Shown here: positions 28,229 through 38,173 of the stretch, piece by piece | How the letters are laid out: each line of letters starts with the position of its first letter | Position numbering within the stretch: the first letter of the stretch is position 1 | The notes under the pieces: model-generated | What the model was told of the DNA's origin: nothing | Database searches by the model: none | What the model saw: only the letters and a program-made list of their open reading frames with translations | Position numbers and translations under genes: made by a program | From: Comamonas sp. SCN 67-35 | GTDB lineage: Bacteria; Pseudomonadota; Gammaproteobacteria; Burkholderiales; Burkholderiaceae_C | Assembly: GCA_001725255.1 (NCBI GenBank) | Contig: MEFV01000011.1 | Coordinates: forward strand, 1-64,000 | Direction of reading: 5' to 3' | DNA: 64,000 nt

Positions 28229-28729
28229 ATGCTGGCTCTTCTGCGTACCCTGGGCATTCCGATGGTTCTCGTGGCCGGTTCGCTCGTCCTCGCCGGATGC
28301 GATCAGCAGCGTCTGGCCGAACTGCAGGAAGGCGTTTCCACCGAGGCGGACGTGCGCGCCCGGCTGGGCGTGCCCTCCAGGGTGTGGTCCGAAGAGGACG
28401 GTTCGAGCACCCTGGAATACAACCGCCAGCCCGAGGGGCACGCCAATTACATGATTGCACTGGACGCCCATGGCACGATGGTGCAACTGCGCCAGGTGCT
28501 GGTGCCGGCCAATTTTGCGCAGGTACAGCCGGGCGTGGAGATGCTTGCCGTGCGCCGCCTGCTCGGCCAGCCCGCGCGCAAGGTGACGTACGAGCTGACG
28601 CACGAGACCGACTGGGACTGGAAGTGGCTGGACGGCCCCGCGCGCGCCATGGTATTCACCGCCACCTTCGGGCCGGACGGCCGTGTGCGCCGCTCGGGCA
28701 GCCGCGAGGACGTGCCCTCGGCGCAGTAA
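28229..28729 (+). CDS. Putative outer-membrane lipoprotein, BamE/SmpA-like fold
   Basis: A 166-residue protein with a lipoprotein signal (LVAGSLVLAGC, lipobox cysteine near residue 24). The mature part resembles two short BamE-like repeats (GVSTEADVRARLGVPSRVW and PGVEMLAVRRLLGQPARKVT). Such proteins sit on the inner leaflet of the outer membrane. The BamE assignment rests on the T-E-A-D-V-R-A-R-L-G-x-P pattern and is moderately secure; it is not necessarily the true BamE. Divergent from the DUF3460 gene by 39 bp. Confidence 0.75.
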   Translation: MLALLRTLGIPMVLVAGSLVLAGCDQQRLAELQEGVSTEADVRARLGVPSRVWSEEDGSSTLEYNRQPEGHANYMIALDAHGTMVQLRQVLVPANFAQVQPGVEMLAVRRLLGQPARKVTYELTHETDWDWKWLDGPARAMVFTATFGPDGRVRRSGSREDVPSAQ

Positions 28730-28743
28730 GCGCTGCCAACGGC

Positions 28744-30398
<1,655 letters not shown>

Positions 30399-30402
<4 letters not shown>

Positions 30403-31256
30403 GGTGGATCTCTCCTGTGGGTGCGGTTCATGGTTGCGGCGGTGCGCGCGGCGATCGCGTCGCCCACCGCGCGCGACAAGCGCGGCGTGTGGCGTGACAG
30501 AAACGCGGTGAGGCGTGGGCGAAACCCGTCGAGCACCTCGAAATCGCGCCGTGCGATGCCGCGCAGCAGCGCGGGCACGGCATCCTCCAGCCGCGCGCTG
30601 CCGGCAAAGGCCTTGAGCGCGGCCGAGACCGGGTGCTGGTGGCGCTTTTCCTCTTCCACCATGGGCGTCATGATCTCGCCCGGGCAGCACAGGCTGACGG
30701 CGATGCCCTTGAGCTTGAGCTCGAAGCGCAGCGCCTCGGCGAACCCGCGCACGCCGAACTTGGAAGCGCAGTAGGCGGTGTAGGCGAAATTGCCGGTGAG
30801 CGCCGCAAGCGAGGCCACGAAGACGAGATGACTGCCCGCCTGCATGTGAGGCAGCACGGCGGCGGCAAAGTGTCGCGATCCCTTGAGGTTGATGTCGATC
30901 ACGCGATCGAAGTCTTCGGCCGTGGCCACGTCGAATGGCAAGGCGTTGATGACGCTCGCGCAGTTGATTGCTAGGTCGGGCGCGCCGAATTCGGCGACGG
31001 CCTGTGCCGCCGCCTGCGCGATGGAGGGCGCTTGCGCCACGTCGGCGGTGTAGGACGTGAAGCGCCGCTCGCGCCGTGTGCCCGCGGCGCGCAGTTCCTG
31101 CACGACCTGCGACGCGCCGCTGCGGTTGAAGAGGGCGAGGCTTGCGCCTTCGCGCCCCAGGCGCAGTGCCATGTCGCGGCCGATGCCGCTGCTTGCGCCG
31201 CTGATGAAGACGGTGCGCGGCGGGCCGTGCTTCCAGCGGTGGCTCTCGCGGCTCAC
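30399..31256 (-). CDS. Short-chain dehydrogenase/reductase
   Basis: A 285-residue classical SDR. It has the cofactor motif TVFISGASSGIGRDMALRLG near the N-terminus, the NCASV equivalent of NNAG, a catalytic serine/YxxxK set (VASLAALTGNFAYTAYCASK) and a PGEIMTPM segment. The start is a GTG at 31256 in a GTGA overlap with the GMC gene; an upstream extension would overlap that gene further. It is the fourth gene of the five-gene operon. Substrate unknown. Confidence 0.9.
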
Positions 31257-32860
31257 GGTCTGCCTTCGTGCAGCAGCAGCTCGGCGCATTTTTCGCCGAT
31301 CATGATGCTGGGTGCGTTGGTGTTGCCGCTCGTGATGCGCGGCATGATGGAGGCGTCGGCCACGCGCAGACCCTGCAGGCCGTGCACGCGCAGATCGGCG
31401 CCTACCACCGCCTGCGCGTCGCTCGCCGGCCCCATGGCGCAGGTGCCCACGGGGTGGTATTCGGTGTCGGCGCTGGCGCGCAGGTGCTCGGCGATGCCCT
31501 GCGGGTCATCGGCCGAGAGGGGCGCGAGCATCGTGCCGCGCCAGGGCGCGAGCGCCTCGTCGTTCATCACCGCGAGCGACCTCTGCACGCCGCGCACGAG
31601 GCGGGGCAGGTCGTCCGGATCGCTGAAGTAGCGGGGGTCGATGCGCGGGCGCACGCGCGTGTCGCCGCTCGTGATGCCGACGCTGCCGCGGCTTTTCGGG
31701 CGCAGCAGCGTCACGTGCAGGCCGAAGCCGTGGCCCCAGTGCAGTTTGCGGCTGTGGTCGTCCACCATGGCGACGACGAATTCCAGCTCGATGTCGCTCG
31801 CGGGAAGACCCGGTTCGGTGGCGAAGAAGGCGCCGGCCTCGGCCACGTTGCTCGTGATGCAGCCGCTGCGCTGCCGGCGCCACTCTTGCACGCCGCGCAC
31901 GAGCTGCAGCGCGCCCGAGGGGCTCATGCCGAAGCCCGCTTCGCTGCGCGTGCCGTGCCAGTTGAGCGACGCGGTGATGTGGTCCTGCAGGCTCTGCCCC
32001 ACGCCCGGCAGGTGGTGGGTGACGGCCACCCCCAGCGCCTGCAGGTCGTGCGCTGCGCCCACGCCGGAACACATCAGCAGCTGTGGCGAGCCGTAGGCGC
32101 CGCCCGCGAGGATGATTTCGCCGCGGGCGCGCACCACGCTTTCCTGCCCGCCGCGGCTGATCCGCACGCCCACGGCGCGCCTGCCTTCCCAGGTGAGGCG
32201 CAGGCACTGTGCCTGTGTGAGGATCTGCAGGTTGGGCCGCTGGCGCACGGCGGGTGTGAGGTAGGCCGCGGCGGCGCTGCAGCGCTCGCCGGCGCGCTGG
32301 GTCACCTGCGCGGGCCAGCAGCCGGCCTGCTCGGCGCCGTTGTAGTCGGGCGTGGGGGCGATGCCCTGCGCCGCGCAGGCGCGCAGAAAGGCCTGCGTGC
32401 TCGGAAAGCGGCTCCTGAGCCAGTCCACGCCCAGCGGACCGCCCACGCCGTGGTGGTCGTTGGCGCCGAAACAGGCGCTGTCTTCCGCCTTCTTGAAGAG
32501 CGGCAGCACGCTCGCATGGTCCCAGCCGGGGTTGCCGAGCGCCGCCCAGCCGTCGTAGTCGCTCGCGTGGCCGCGGCAGTAGATCATGGCGTTGATGGCG
32601 CTGCTGCCGCCCAGCACCCGCCCGCGCGGCTGAAAGCCCCGGCGGCCGTTCAGGCCCGGCTGGGGCACGGTCTCGTAGTGGATGGAACTCGTCTTCACGC
32701 GCGCCTCGGCCACGAAGCCCAGCGGCGCGCGGATGAGCACGCTGTCGTCCTGCCCGCCGGCTTCGAGCAGGCAGACGCTCACGGTCGGGTCTTCGCTCAG
32801 GCGGCGGGCCAGCACGCAACCGGCGGAGCCTGCGCCGACGATGATGAAATCAAATTCCAT
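31253..32860 (-). CDS. GMC-family FAD oxidoreductase (choline dehydrogenase-like)
   Basis: A 535-residue GMC oxidoreductase. It has the FAD motif FIIVGAGSAGCVLARRLSED, GRVLGGSSAINAMIYCRGHA, the second signature GEIILAGGAYGSPQLLMCSG, the catalytic histidine in EYHPVGTCAMG and the end motif GNTNAPSIMIGEKCAE. It probably oxidises a primary alcohol, with electrons going to an unknown acceptor. Third gene of the operon; a dispersed repeat lies in the 43-bp gap from the preceding gene. Confidence 0.93.
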   Translation of the reverse strand: MEFDFIIVGAGSAGCVLARRLSEDPTVSVCLLEAGGQDDSVLIRAPLGFVAEARVKTSSIHYETVPQPGLNGRRGFQPRGRVLGGSSAINAMIYCRGHASDYDGWAALGNPGWDHASVLPLFKKAEDSACFGANDHHGVGGPLGVDWLRSRFPSTQAFLRACAAQGIAPTPDYNGAEQAGCWPAQVTQRAGERCSAAAAYLTPAVRQRPNLQILTQAQCLRLTWEGRRAVGVRISRGGQESVVRARGEIILAGGAYGSPQLLMCSGVGAAHDLQALGVAVTHHLPGVGQSLQDHITASLNWHGTRSEAGFGMSPSGALQLVRGVQEWRRQRSGCITSNVAEAGAFFATEPGLPASDIELEFVVAMVDDHSRKLHWGHGFGLHVTLLRPKSRGSVGITSGDTRVRPRIDPRYFSDPDDLPRLVRGVQRSLAVMNDEALAPWRGTMLAPLSADDPQGIAEHLRASADTEYHPVGTCAMGPASDAQAVVGADLRVHGLQGLRVADASIMPRITSGNTNAPSIMIGEKCAELLLHEGRP

Positions 32861-32870
32861 GTTGCTTCTT

Positions 32871-32921
32871 TATTGATAGCTATCATCGCTTGTTGTACAA
32901 GCGTCAAAGCCTGATTTTGTT
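32871..32921 (+). repeat. Dispersed repeat, copy 4 (overlaps the end of the lldD-like gene)
   Basis: TATTGATAGCTATCATCGCT followed by TGTTGTACAAGCGTCAAAGC and CTGATTTTG. It shows the family pattern GATAGCT...CGCTTG...CAAGCG...AAAGC. The last codons and stop of the hydroxyacid oxidase gene (KIRL-stop) lie within it, so the element supplies the 3' end of that gene. Confidence 0.75.
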
Positions 32922-34076
32922 CACGAAGTAACGCTCCAGATGGTCGGCACTGATGTCCTGTACCCGGGTCACGCCGGTGAGCATCATGGTGGTCTGCAGT
33001 TCGCGCTGCCAGTGGGCGAGCAGGCGGCGCACGCCCGCTTCGCCCTCGGCCGCCAGAGCCCAGACCCAGGGGCGGCCGATGAGCACGCCGCGCGCGCGCA
33101 GCGCCAGCGCCTTGAACACGTCCACGCCGCTGCGGATGCCGCCGTCGACCAGCACCTCGGTGCGTTCGCCCACGGCCTGCGCGATGGCGGGCAGCACGCT
33201 GGCGGTGGCGGGCGCGCTGTCGAGCTGGCGCCCGCCATGGTTGGAGACGATGAGGCCGTCGGCCCCGGCATCGACCGCGGCCTGCGCGTCGTCCACGGTG
33301 AGGATGCCCTTGAGCAGCAGCCGCCCCTTCCACTGCCCACGCAGCCAGGCGATATCGCGCCAGCTCACGCTCGGGTCGAATTGCGCGTCCACCCAGGCCT
33401 TGAACGCGCCCAGGTCGCGCGCGCCGGGCACCTGCGCCGCCAGGTTGCCGAAGGTGAGCGGCTTGCCGCCCACGGCCACGCGCCTCACCCAGCCGGGGCG
33501 CGCGAGCACGTGCAGCGCCTTGATGAGCGCAGCGCGCGCGCCGGCGTCGGCCATGCCGTGGCGCACGTCGCGCCAGCGCAGGCCGGTCGCGGGCAGATCG
33601 ACGGTGAACACCAGCGTGCGGCAGCCGCTGGTCCATGCGTCCTGCAGCAGCGCGCTGACGGCGCCGCGGTCGCGCAGCATGTAGAGCTGAAACCAGAAGG
33701 GTGCGTGCGTGGCGGCCGTCACTTCGGCCAGCGGGCAGATGCCCACCGTGGAGAGCGTGAACGGCACGCCCGCCGCCCTGGCCGCGCGCGCCGCCAGCAC
33801 CTCGCCGCGCGGCGCGGCCATGCCCGCCAGGCCCACGGGCGCCAGCACCAGGGGCAGCGCGCAGCTTTCGCCCGCGAGGGTGGCCTGCGTGCTCGCGTGC
33901 TCCACGTTCACCAGCACGCGCTGGCGCAGGCGCAGCTCGGCAAAGGCCTGCACATTGGCGGCCAGCGTGCGCTCCTCGCCGGCTGCACCGTCGATGTAGT
34001 CGGCATAAAAGCGCGGCAGGCGCCGGCGCGCCAGGCGCTGCCAGTCTGCGGTGGTGGCGGGGTAGGCGATGCTCAT
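32904..34076 (-). CDS. FMN-dependent alpha-hydroxy-acid dehydrogenase (LldD/mandelate dehydrogenase family)
   Basis: A 390-residue FMN enzyme that oxidises 2-hydroxy acids to 2-oxo acids. It has RFYADYIDGAAGEERTL, PLVLAPVGLAGMAAPRGE, FTLSTVGICPLAEV, the catalytic FMN lysine in LLLKGILTVDDA, the histidine motif IVSNHGGRQLDSAPAT and VDGGIRSGVDVFKALAL. Substrate (lactate, mandelate or another acid) is not determined by the sequence. Start at 34076 in an ATGA overlap with the FAD gene; second gene of the operon. Its last codons fall in a dispersed repeat. Confidence 0.92.
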   Translation of the reverse strand: MSIAYPATTADWQRLARRRLPRFYADYIDGAAGEERTLAANVQAFAELRLRQRVLVNVEHASTQATLAGESCALPLVLAPVGLAGMAAPRGEVLAARAARAAGVPFTLSTVGICPLAEVTAATHAPFWFQLYMLRDRGAVSALLQDAWTSGCRTLVFTVDLPATGLRWRDVRHGMADAGARAALIKALHVLARPGWVRRVAVGGKPLTFGNLAAQVPGARDLGAFKAWVDAQFDPSVSWRDIAWLRGQWKGRLLLKGILTVDDAQAAVDAGADGLIVSNHGGRQLDSAPATASVLPAIAQAVGERTEVLVDGGIRSGVDVFKALALRARGVLIGRPWVWALAAEGEAGVRRLLAHWQRELQTTMMLTGVTRVQDISADHLERYFVNKIRL

Positions 34077-35686
34077 GACGGCGCTCCCGTGGCGATGTCG
34101 CGCGCGGCGGCGTGCGCGGTGAGGATGCAGCCGGGCAGGAAGGTTCCTTCGAGCGAGCGCTTGCCGCTGGCGCCGCCGCCGCCGAAGCCCGCGGTCTCGC
34201 CCACGCCATACAGCCCGGCGATGGCCTCGCCCCGCGCGTCGAGCACGCGGCTGGCGAGATCGGTCTGCAGCCCGCCCAGGCTCTTGCGCGTGATGAGCTG
34301 CGTCTGGATGGCGATGAAGGGTCCGCTGCCCGCTTGCTGCAGCGGCGCGGGCTTGCAGGTGCGCAGGCGGTCCGGCCCCCACTGGCGCGCATGGCGGATG
34401 CGGCGGATCTGATCGTCGTTTTCGAGTTTGGCTCCCAGCGCGAAATTCGCATCGAACGCATCGGCCGTGGCCTGCAGCACGGCGGCGTCGATGTCGTGCG
34501 AGCAGGTGAGCTGGTTCATCTGGAGCGCCAGCGCGGCGAACGTGTCGGCCACGAGAAAGTGGCGGCTTTCGCGCTGCATCTGCCTGAGCAGCCTGTGGTT
34601 GCCCAGCAGTGTCTCCTTGAGGAAGGCCGGAAACTGCCGCTCGCGGATGCGCGCGTTGTGCTCGGCGCCCGAGATCGCGAACTCCCTGGCGGCAATGCGC
34701 CAGTTCATGAGCTGCCAGGTCCAGGGCTTGGCCTGCGCCGCCACGCGCTGGCACAGTGCATGCGTGTCAAAGCCCGTCACCAGCGGCTCGGGGCCGATGC
34801 GCCGCCCGGTGTGGTCGAGCCACAGCGCCGATTTGCACGGAATGAGCGACAGGCCGTGCCCGGGAAAGTGCGGGAACGGGTGCGGAATGCCGGCGGCGTA
34901 GTTCCACATCTCGCCCGCATGGGTGATGCGCGCGCCCAGGTGCTCGCACGCCCAGCGGTGCATGCGCCCGTCGGCAAACGGATGCGCGCCATTGAGCATG
35001 GCGGCGGGCAGGGGCCGGTCCCTGGGCCAGTTGCGCCGCACTTCCTCGTGGCTGCCGTTCAGCCCCCCGGTGGCCAGCACCACGACGGGAGCGTCGATGC
35101 GCGCCTCCCGGCCCGTGGCTTCATCGAGGGCCAGCACGCCCGCCAGCCGTCCCCCGGCGCGGTCCAGCGCCGTCGCGCGGTGGCGGTGCAGCACCGTGAG
35201 CCGCCCCTGGCCCGCCTCGCGCATGGCGGCGATGAGCGTGCGCGTCATGTGCCGCGAGGTGCCCCAGAGGATGTGGTAGCGCGGCAGGCTGTTGCCATCG
35301 CCCTGCATGCCGCGTTCCACCCAGTTCACCGCGGGCATGAACTTCAGGCCGTGCGAGAGCAGCCAGTCGTGGACCTGCGCGCGGCTGTGCTCGACGTAGT
35401 GGCGCGCCCAGGCCAGCGGCCAGGCGTCATCCTCGGCCAGTTCGGCAAAGCGCAGCCAGTCCGCGAGCGCCCGCTCGGGCGTGTCGGGGATCTTCATGCG
35501 CGCCTGCAGCGGCGTCCCCACGAGCGCCATGCCGCCGAAGGCCCAGAGCGCCAGCCCGCCGAAGCGCTCGGGGGTATCGCGGTCGATCAGGGTGACGCGC
35601 CGGCCCGCGCGCAGCAGGTCCAGCGTGGTGACGATGCCCGCGAGGCCGCCGCCCACGACCACTGCGTCTGCCTGTTGTTGTGCCAA
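34073..35686 (-). CDS. FAD-binding dehydrogenase (fumarate reductase / 3-ketosteroid dehydrogenase-like)
   Basis: A 537-residue flavoprotein of the succinate dehydrogenase/fumarate reductase flavoprotein superfamily. It has the FAD motif AVVVGGGLAGIVTTLDLLRA, GGLALWAFGGMALVGTPLQ, VVVLATGGLNGSHEEV and the C-terminal GLYGVGETAGFGGGGASGKR motif. It is usually annotated as FAD-binding dehydrogenase. I chose the TTG at 35686 because AGGAGA lies 9 bp before it; an ATG 13 codons upstream has no such site. It heads the minus-strand five-gene operon ending at the TPP enzyme. Confidence 0.9.
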   Translation of the reverse strand: MAQQQADAVVVGGGLAGIVTTLDLLRAGRRVTLIDRDTPERFGGLALWAFGGMALVGTPLQARMKIPDTPERALADWLRFAELAEDDAWPLAWARHYVEHSRAQVHDWLLSHGLKFMPAVNWVERGMQGDGNSLPRYHILWGTSRHMTRTLIAAMREAGQGRLTVLHRHRATALDRAGGRLAGVLALDEATGREARIDAPVVVLATGGLNGSHEEVRRNWPRDRPLPAAMLNGAHPFADGRMHRWACEHLGARITHAGEMWNYAAGIPHPFPHFPGHGLSLIPCKSALWLDHTGRRIGPEPLVTGFDTHALCQRVAAQAKPWTWQLMNWRIAAREFAISGAEHNARIRERQFPAFLKETLLGNHRLLRQMQRESRHFLVADTFAALALQMNQLTCSHDIDAAVLQATADAFDANFALGAKLENDDQIRRIRHARQWGPDRLRTCKPAPLQQAGSGPFIAIQTQLITRKSLGGLQTDLASRVLDARGEAIAGLYGVGETAGFGGGGASGKRSLEGTFLPGCILTAHAAARDIATGAPS

Positions 35687-35765
35687 GGGTTTGTCTCCTG
35701 TCTGGCTGCCATTCTTGCGCAGCATGCCAGATACAGTTTGTAGTGCCAATGACAGGGGGGCTTTG

Positions 35766-36566
35766 TCACCCCGGGGACGCGGCGGCGGTGGGTGCCGGTT
35801 CAGGCGTGTCGGCGTGATCCCACACGAGGTGGCGAAAGTCGAAACCTTCGACCAGCCTGGGCTTGATGATCTCGAAATAGGGCGAGACATCGAAGTCGCG
35901 TGGCGTGAAGAGCGAGTAGTTGCGGATATGCAGCACCTCTTCGGTGCAGGCCGGGCAGATCGCGGTGGGCCGCGCCCGCTCTTCGATGATGGGCAGGATG
36001 GGATAGTCGATGGCCTGGTAGGCCTGCGCGATGAGCGTGGAGCAGATGGCGCGCGTGGGCTCGCCGCTGCCCAGCGCGATCATCTTGCGCCGCAGGCGCA
36101 CGGGCACGGGCGGCGTGGGCAGCAGGTAGCGCGCCAGGTCGATGACATTGCGCAGGTCGTAGCGCTCACCAATGCGCGCCAGCACGAAGGCCACCAGCGC
36201 CTGCCGCTCGGCCTCGCTCAGGCCCACGGCGCGGCAGATGCGGGTGGGCACCTGCGTGTATTCGCCGATGGCGAGGCTGCGCACGCCCGCGCTCAGGTCG
36301 GCCTCCACGAGGCAGTGGTCGGCATGGTTGGTGCCCGCGAATGGCGCCGTGCCAACGAACATCGCCGCGTGCGACCAGCTCGATTGCGTGAGGTATTTGA
36401 TCGCGGTGCTGATGCGCGTGTTGCCATCGACCAGCAGCACGTCGCCCGGCTGCATCAGCGCCATCAGCTGGGCGCCCGAAGTGGTGGAAAGCACGTCGTG
36501 GCGCGGACTCTCGCGCGAGAGAAAGCGCGCCAGCCTGTGCCCGAGGAAACCCAACACGGTGTTCAT
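35766..36566 (-). CDS. YiiX/YebB-like permuted NlpC/P60 cysteine hydrolase
   Basis: A 266-residue protein of the circularly permuted papain-fold group. The candidate catalytic histidine is in SSWSHAAMFVGTAPF and the cysteine in TRAICSTLIAQAYQA, the order expected for permuted family members. MQPGDVLLVDGNTRISTAIK precedes it. It probably cleaves amide or ester bonds of lipids or cell-wall peptides; target unknown. No signal peptide is evident. It is 38 bp downstream of the sigma factor gene. Confidence 0.82.
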   Translation of the reverse strand: MNTVLGFLGHRLARFLSRESPRHDVLSTTSGAQLMALMQPGDVLLVDGNTRISTAIKYLTQSSWSHAAMFVGTAPFAGTNHADHCLVEADLSAGVRSLAIGEYTQVPTRICRAVGLSEAERQALVAFVLARIGERYDLRNVIDLARYLLPTPPVPVRLRRKMIALGSGEPTRAICSTLIAQAYQAIDYPILPIIEERARPTAICPACTEEVLHIRNYSLFTPRDFDVSPYFEIIKPRLVEGFDFRHLVWDHADTPEPAPTAAASPG

Positions 36567-36604
36567 GGTTTCTGCGCCGCGGCGCCCACCTGCCGTCCGG
36601 CCTG

Positions 36605-37324
36605 TCAGGCCGCGTTGATCAGCCCTTCGTGCGTGGCGCGCCGTAGCGTGTGCTCCACGAGGCGGTCGCACCGTTCGCCATCGAAGGAAAACGCGTGGCC
36701 CATGGTGCCGTCGATGTCGCTCGCCAGCCCCTCGCGCAACAGGCTGCGCGCGCGGAAAAAGCGCGTGCGCACCGTGGGCTCGGGGATCTGCAGCGCGTGC
36801 GCCACTTCTTCCACGCTCAGTTCCTGCACCGCGCGCAGCACGAAAACCGTGCGGTAGATGTCGGGCAGGCCATCGATGCGTTCTTCCAGAATTTTGCGAA
36901 GTTCGTCACGCATGGCTTTTCCTTCGGGTTGCTGGCTGGGGTCGGCCGTGAAACGGGCCTGCACGTCGGGGTCCGGGATCAGCATGGCCGCATCCAGGGG
37001 AATGACCTCGCCGTGCTTGCGTCGAAGGCGCCCCAGCGCCTCGTTGGCCACGATGCGAACGAGCCAGGTGGAGAGCCTGGCGTCGGCCCGAAACGTCGCC
37101 AGCGCGCGCCAGGCCTGCAGATACGCCTCCTGCACCGCTTCCTCGGCCTCGGGATCGCTCTTGAGGATGGAGCGCGCCGTGCGAAACAGCAGCTGGTTGT
37201 GTCGACGCATGATGGCCTCGAAGGCATGGCGCTTGCCCGCGATGGCACGCGCGATCAGCTCGGTGTCGCTGGCCGCGGTGGCGCTCTCGGCGGTGTCCGC
37301 GGGCTGGATGCTTGCCGTGTCCAT
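36605..37324 (-). CDS. RNA polymerase ECF-type sigma factor
   Basis: A 239-residue group IV sigma factor. Region 2 is visible in ARAIAGKRHAFEAIMRRHNQ, AYLQAWRALATFRADARLST and WLVRIVANEALGRLRRKHGE, region 4 in LPDIYRTVFVLRAVQELSVE and PEPTVRTRFFRARSLLREGL. A 45-residue tail (DGERCDRLVEHTLRR) follows region 4. ATG at 37324, preceded by AAAGG. It follows the FNR-like gene by 11 bp and precedes the YiiX-like gene. No anti-sigma factor gene is recognisable next to it. Confidence 0.92.
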   Translation of the reverse strand: MDTASIQPADTAESATAASDTELIARAIAGKRHAFEAIMRRHNQLLFRTARSILKSDPEAEEAVQEAYLQAWRALATFRADARLSTWLVRIVANEALGRLRRKHGEVIPLDAAMLIPDPDVQARFTADPSQQPEGKAMRDELRKILEERIDGLPDIYRTVFVLRAVQELSVEEVAHALQIPEPTVRTRFFRARSLLREGLASDIDGTMGHAFSFDGERCDRLVEHTLRRATHEGLINAA

Positions 37325-37335
37325 GCGCTGGCCTT

Positions 37336-38061
37336 TCAATAGCCGTAGAACTCTTCACTGCGCACATCGTCCTCGTCGATGCCCGCCTGCTCCAGCGTAT
37401 GGCGCATCGCCTCCACCATGGCGGGCGGGCCGGAGACGTAGAACACGGGCGAGGGCAGGCCCTTGACCGCCTGCTGGATGAAGGCGGCGTCGATGAAGCC
37501 GGTGGCGCCGCTCCAGGGCTCGCCGGACTTGTCCATGTCGGTCATCGTCGCCACGAGCTTGAAGTGCGGGTTTTTCTTCTCCAGGCTCTGCAGCTCGGCC
37601 AGGAAGGCCGTGTCCTCTGGACGGCGGTTGGAGTACAGCAGCACCAGGGGCTGGACACTGTGCTGCTCGGCCGCGTGGCGCAGGATGCTCATGAAGGGCG
37701 TGACGCCGATGCCGCCCGCGACCATCACGCCGGCGCGCTCGACCTTCTTGTGCATGGTGAGCGAGCCGAACGGGCCGTCCACCTGCACCGTGCCCCCTAT
37801 GGGCAGGCTGCCGAGCGCCTTCTTGAACGTGCTGTCGCGCATGCGCGTGGTCACGACGATCTCGTCCTCGTGCGGCGCGCTCACGATGGAAAACGCGTGG
37901 CGGCCGTCGGCGCTGCCGGCGTCCACGCCCGGGCCGACCAGGATCACGTCCAGCGCCTGCCCGGGGCGAAATTCGAACCCCGCGGGTTTTTCGAAGTGAA
38001 ACGCCATCGTGCCGTTGGCGACTTCATTTTTTGATTTCAGATGCACGGTGTGTGTTGCCAT
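37336..38061 (-). CDS. Ferredoxin-NADP reductase-like FAD oxidoreductase
   Basis: A 241-residue two-domain reductase. The FAD domain has AFHFEKPAGFEFRPGQALDV and GRHAFSIVSAPHEDEIVVTT; the NAD(P) domain has VMVAGGIGVTPFMSILRHAA, VLLYSNRRPEDTAFLAELQS and FYVSGPPAMVEAMRHTLEQA. It lacks an iron-sulfur domain, so its electron partner is a separate protein. ATG at 38061 chosen from family start; the open frame continues upstream without a ribosome site. Likely co-transcribed with the sigma factor gene 11 bp downstream. Confidence 0.9.
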   Translation of the reverse strand: MATHTVHLKSKNEVANGTMAFHFEKPAGFEFRPGQALDVILVGPGVDAGSADGRHAFSIVSAPHEDEIVVTTRMRDSTFKKALGSLPIGGTVQVDGPFGSLTMHKKVERAGVMVAGGIGVTPFMSILRHAAEQHSVQPLVLLYSNRRPEDTAFLAELQSLEKKNPHFKLVATMTDMDKSGEPWSGATGFIDAAFIQQAVKGLPSPVFYVSGPPAMVEAMRHTLEQAGIDEDDVRSEEFYGY

Positions 38062-38173
38062 GTCGCTGCCTTGTCTTCGTGGTTGCACCATTGGATGCGG
38101 GATACGGGGCAAATATTCCCACAGCCGCGCCACGGGCGCTTGCCTGCCCTCACTTTAGGGACAATCCTCTTCC

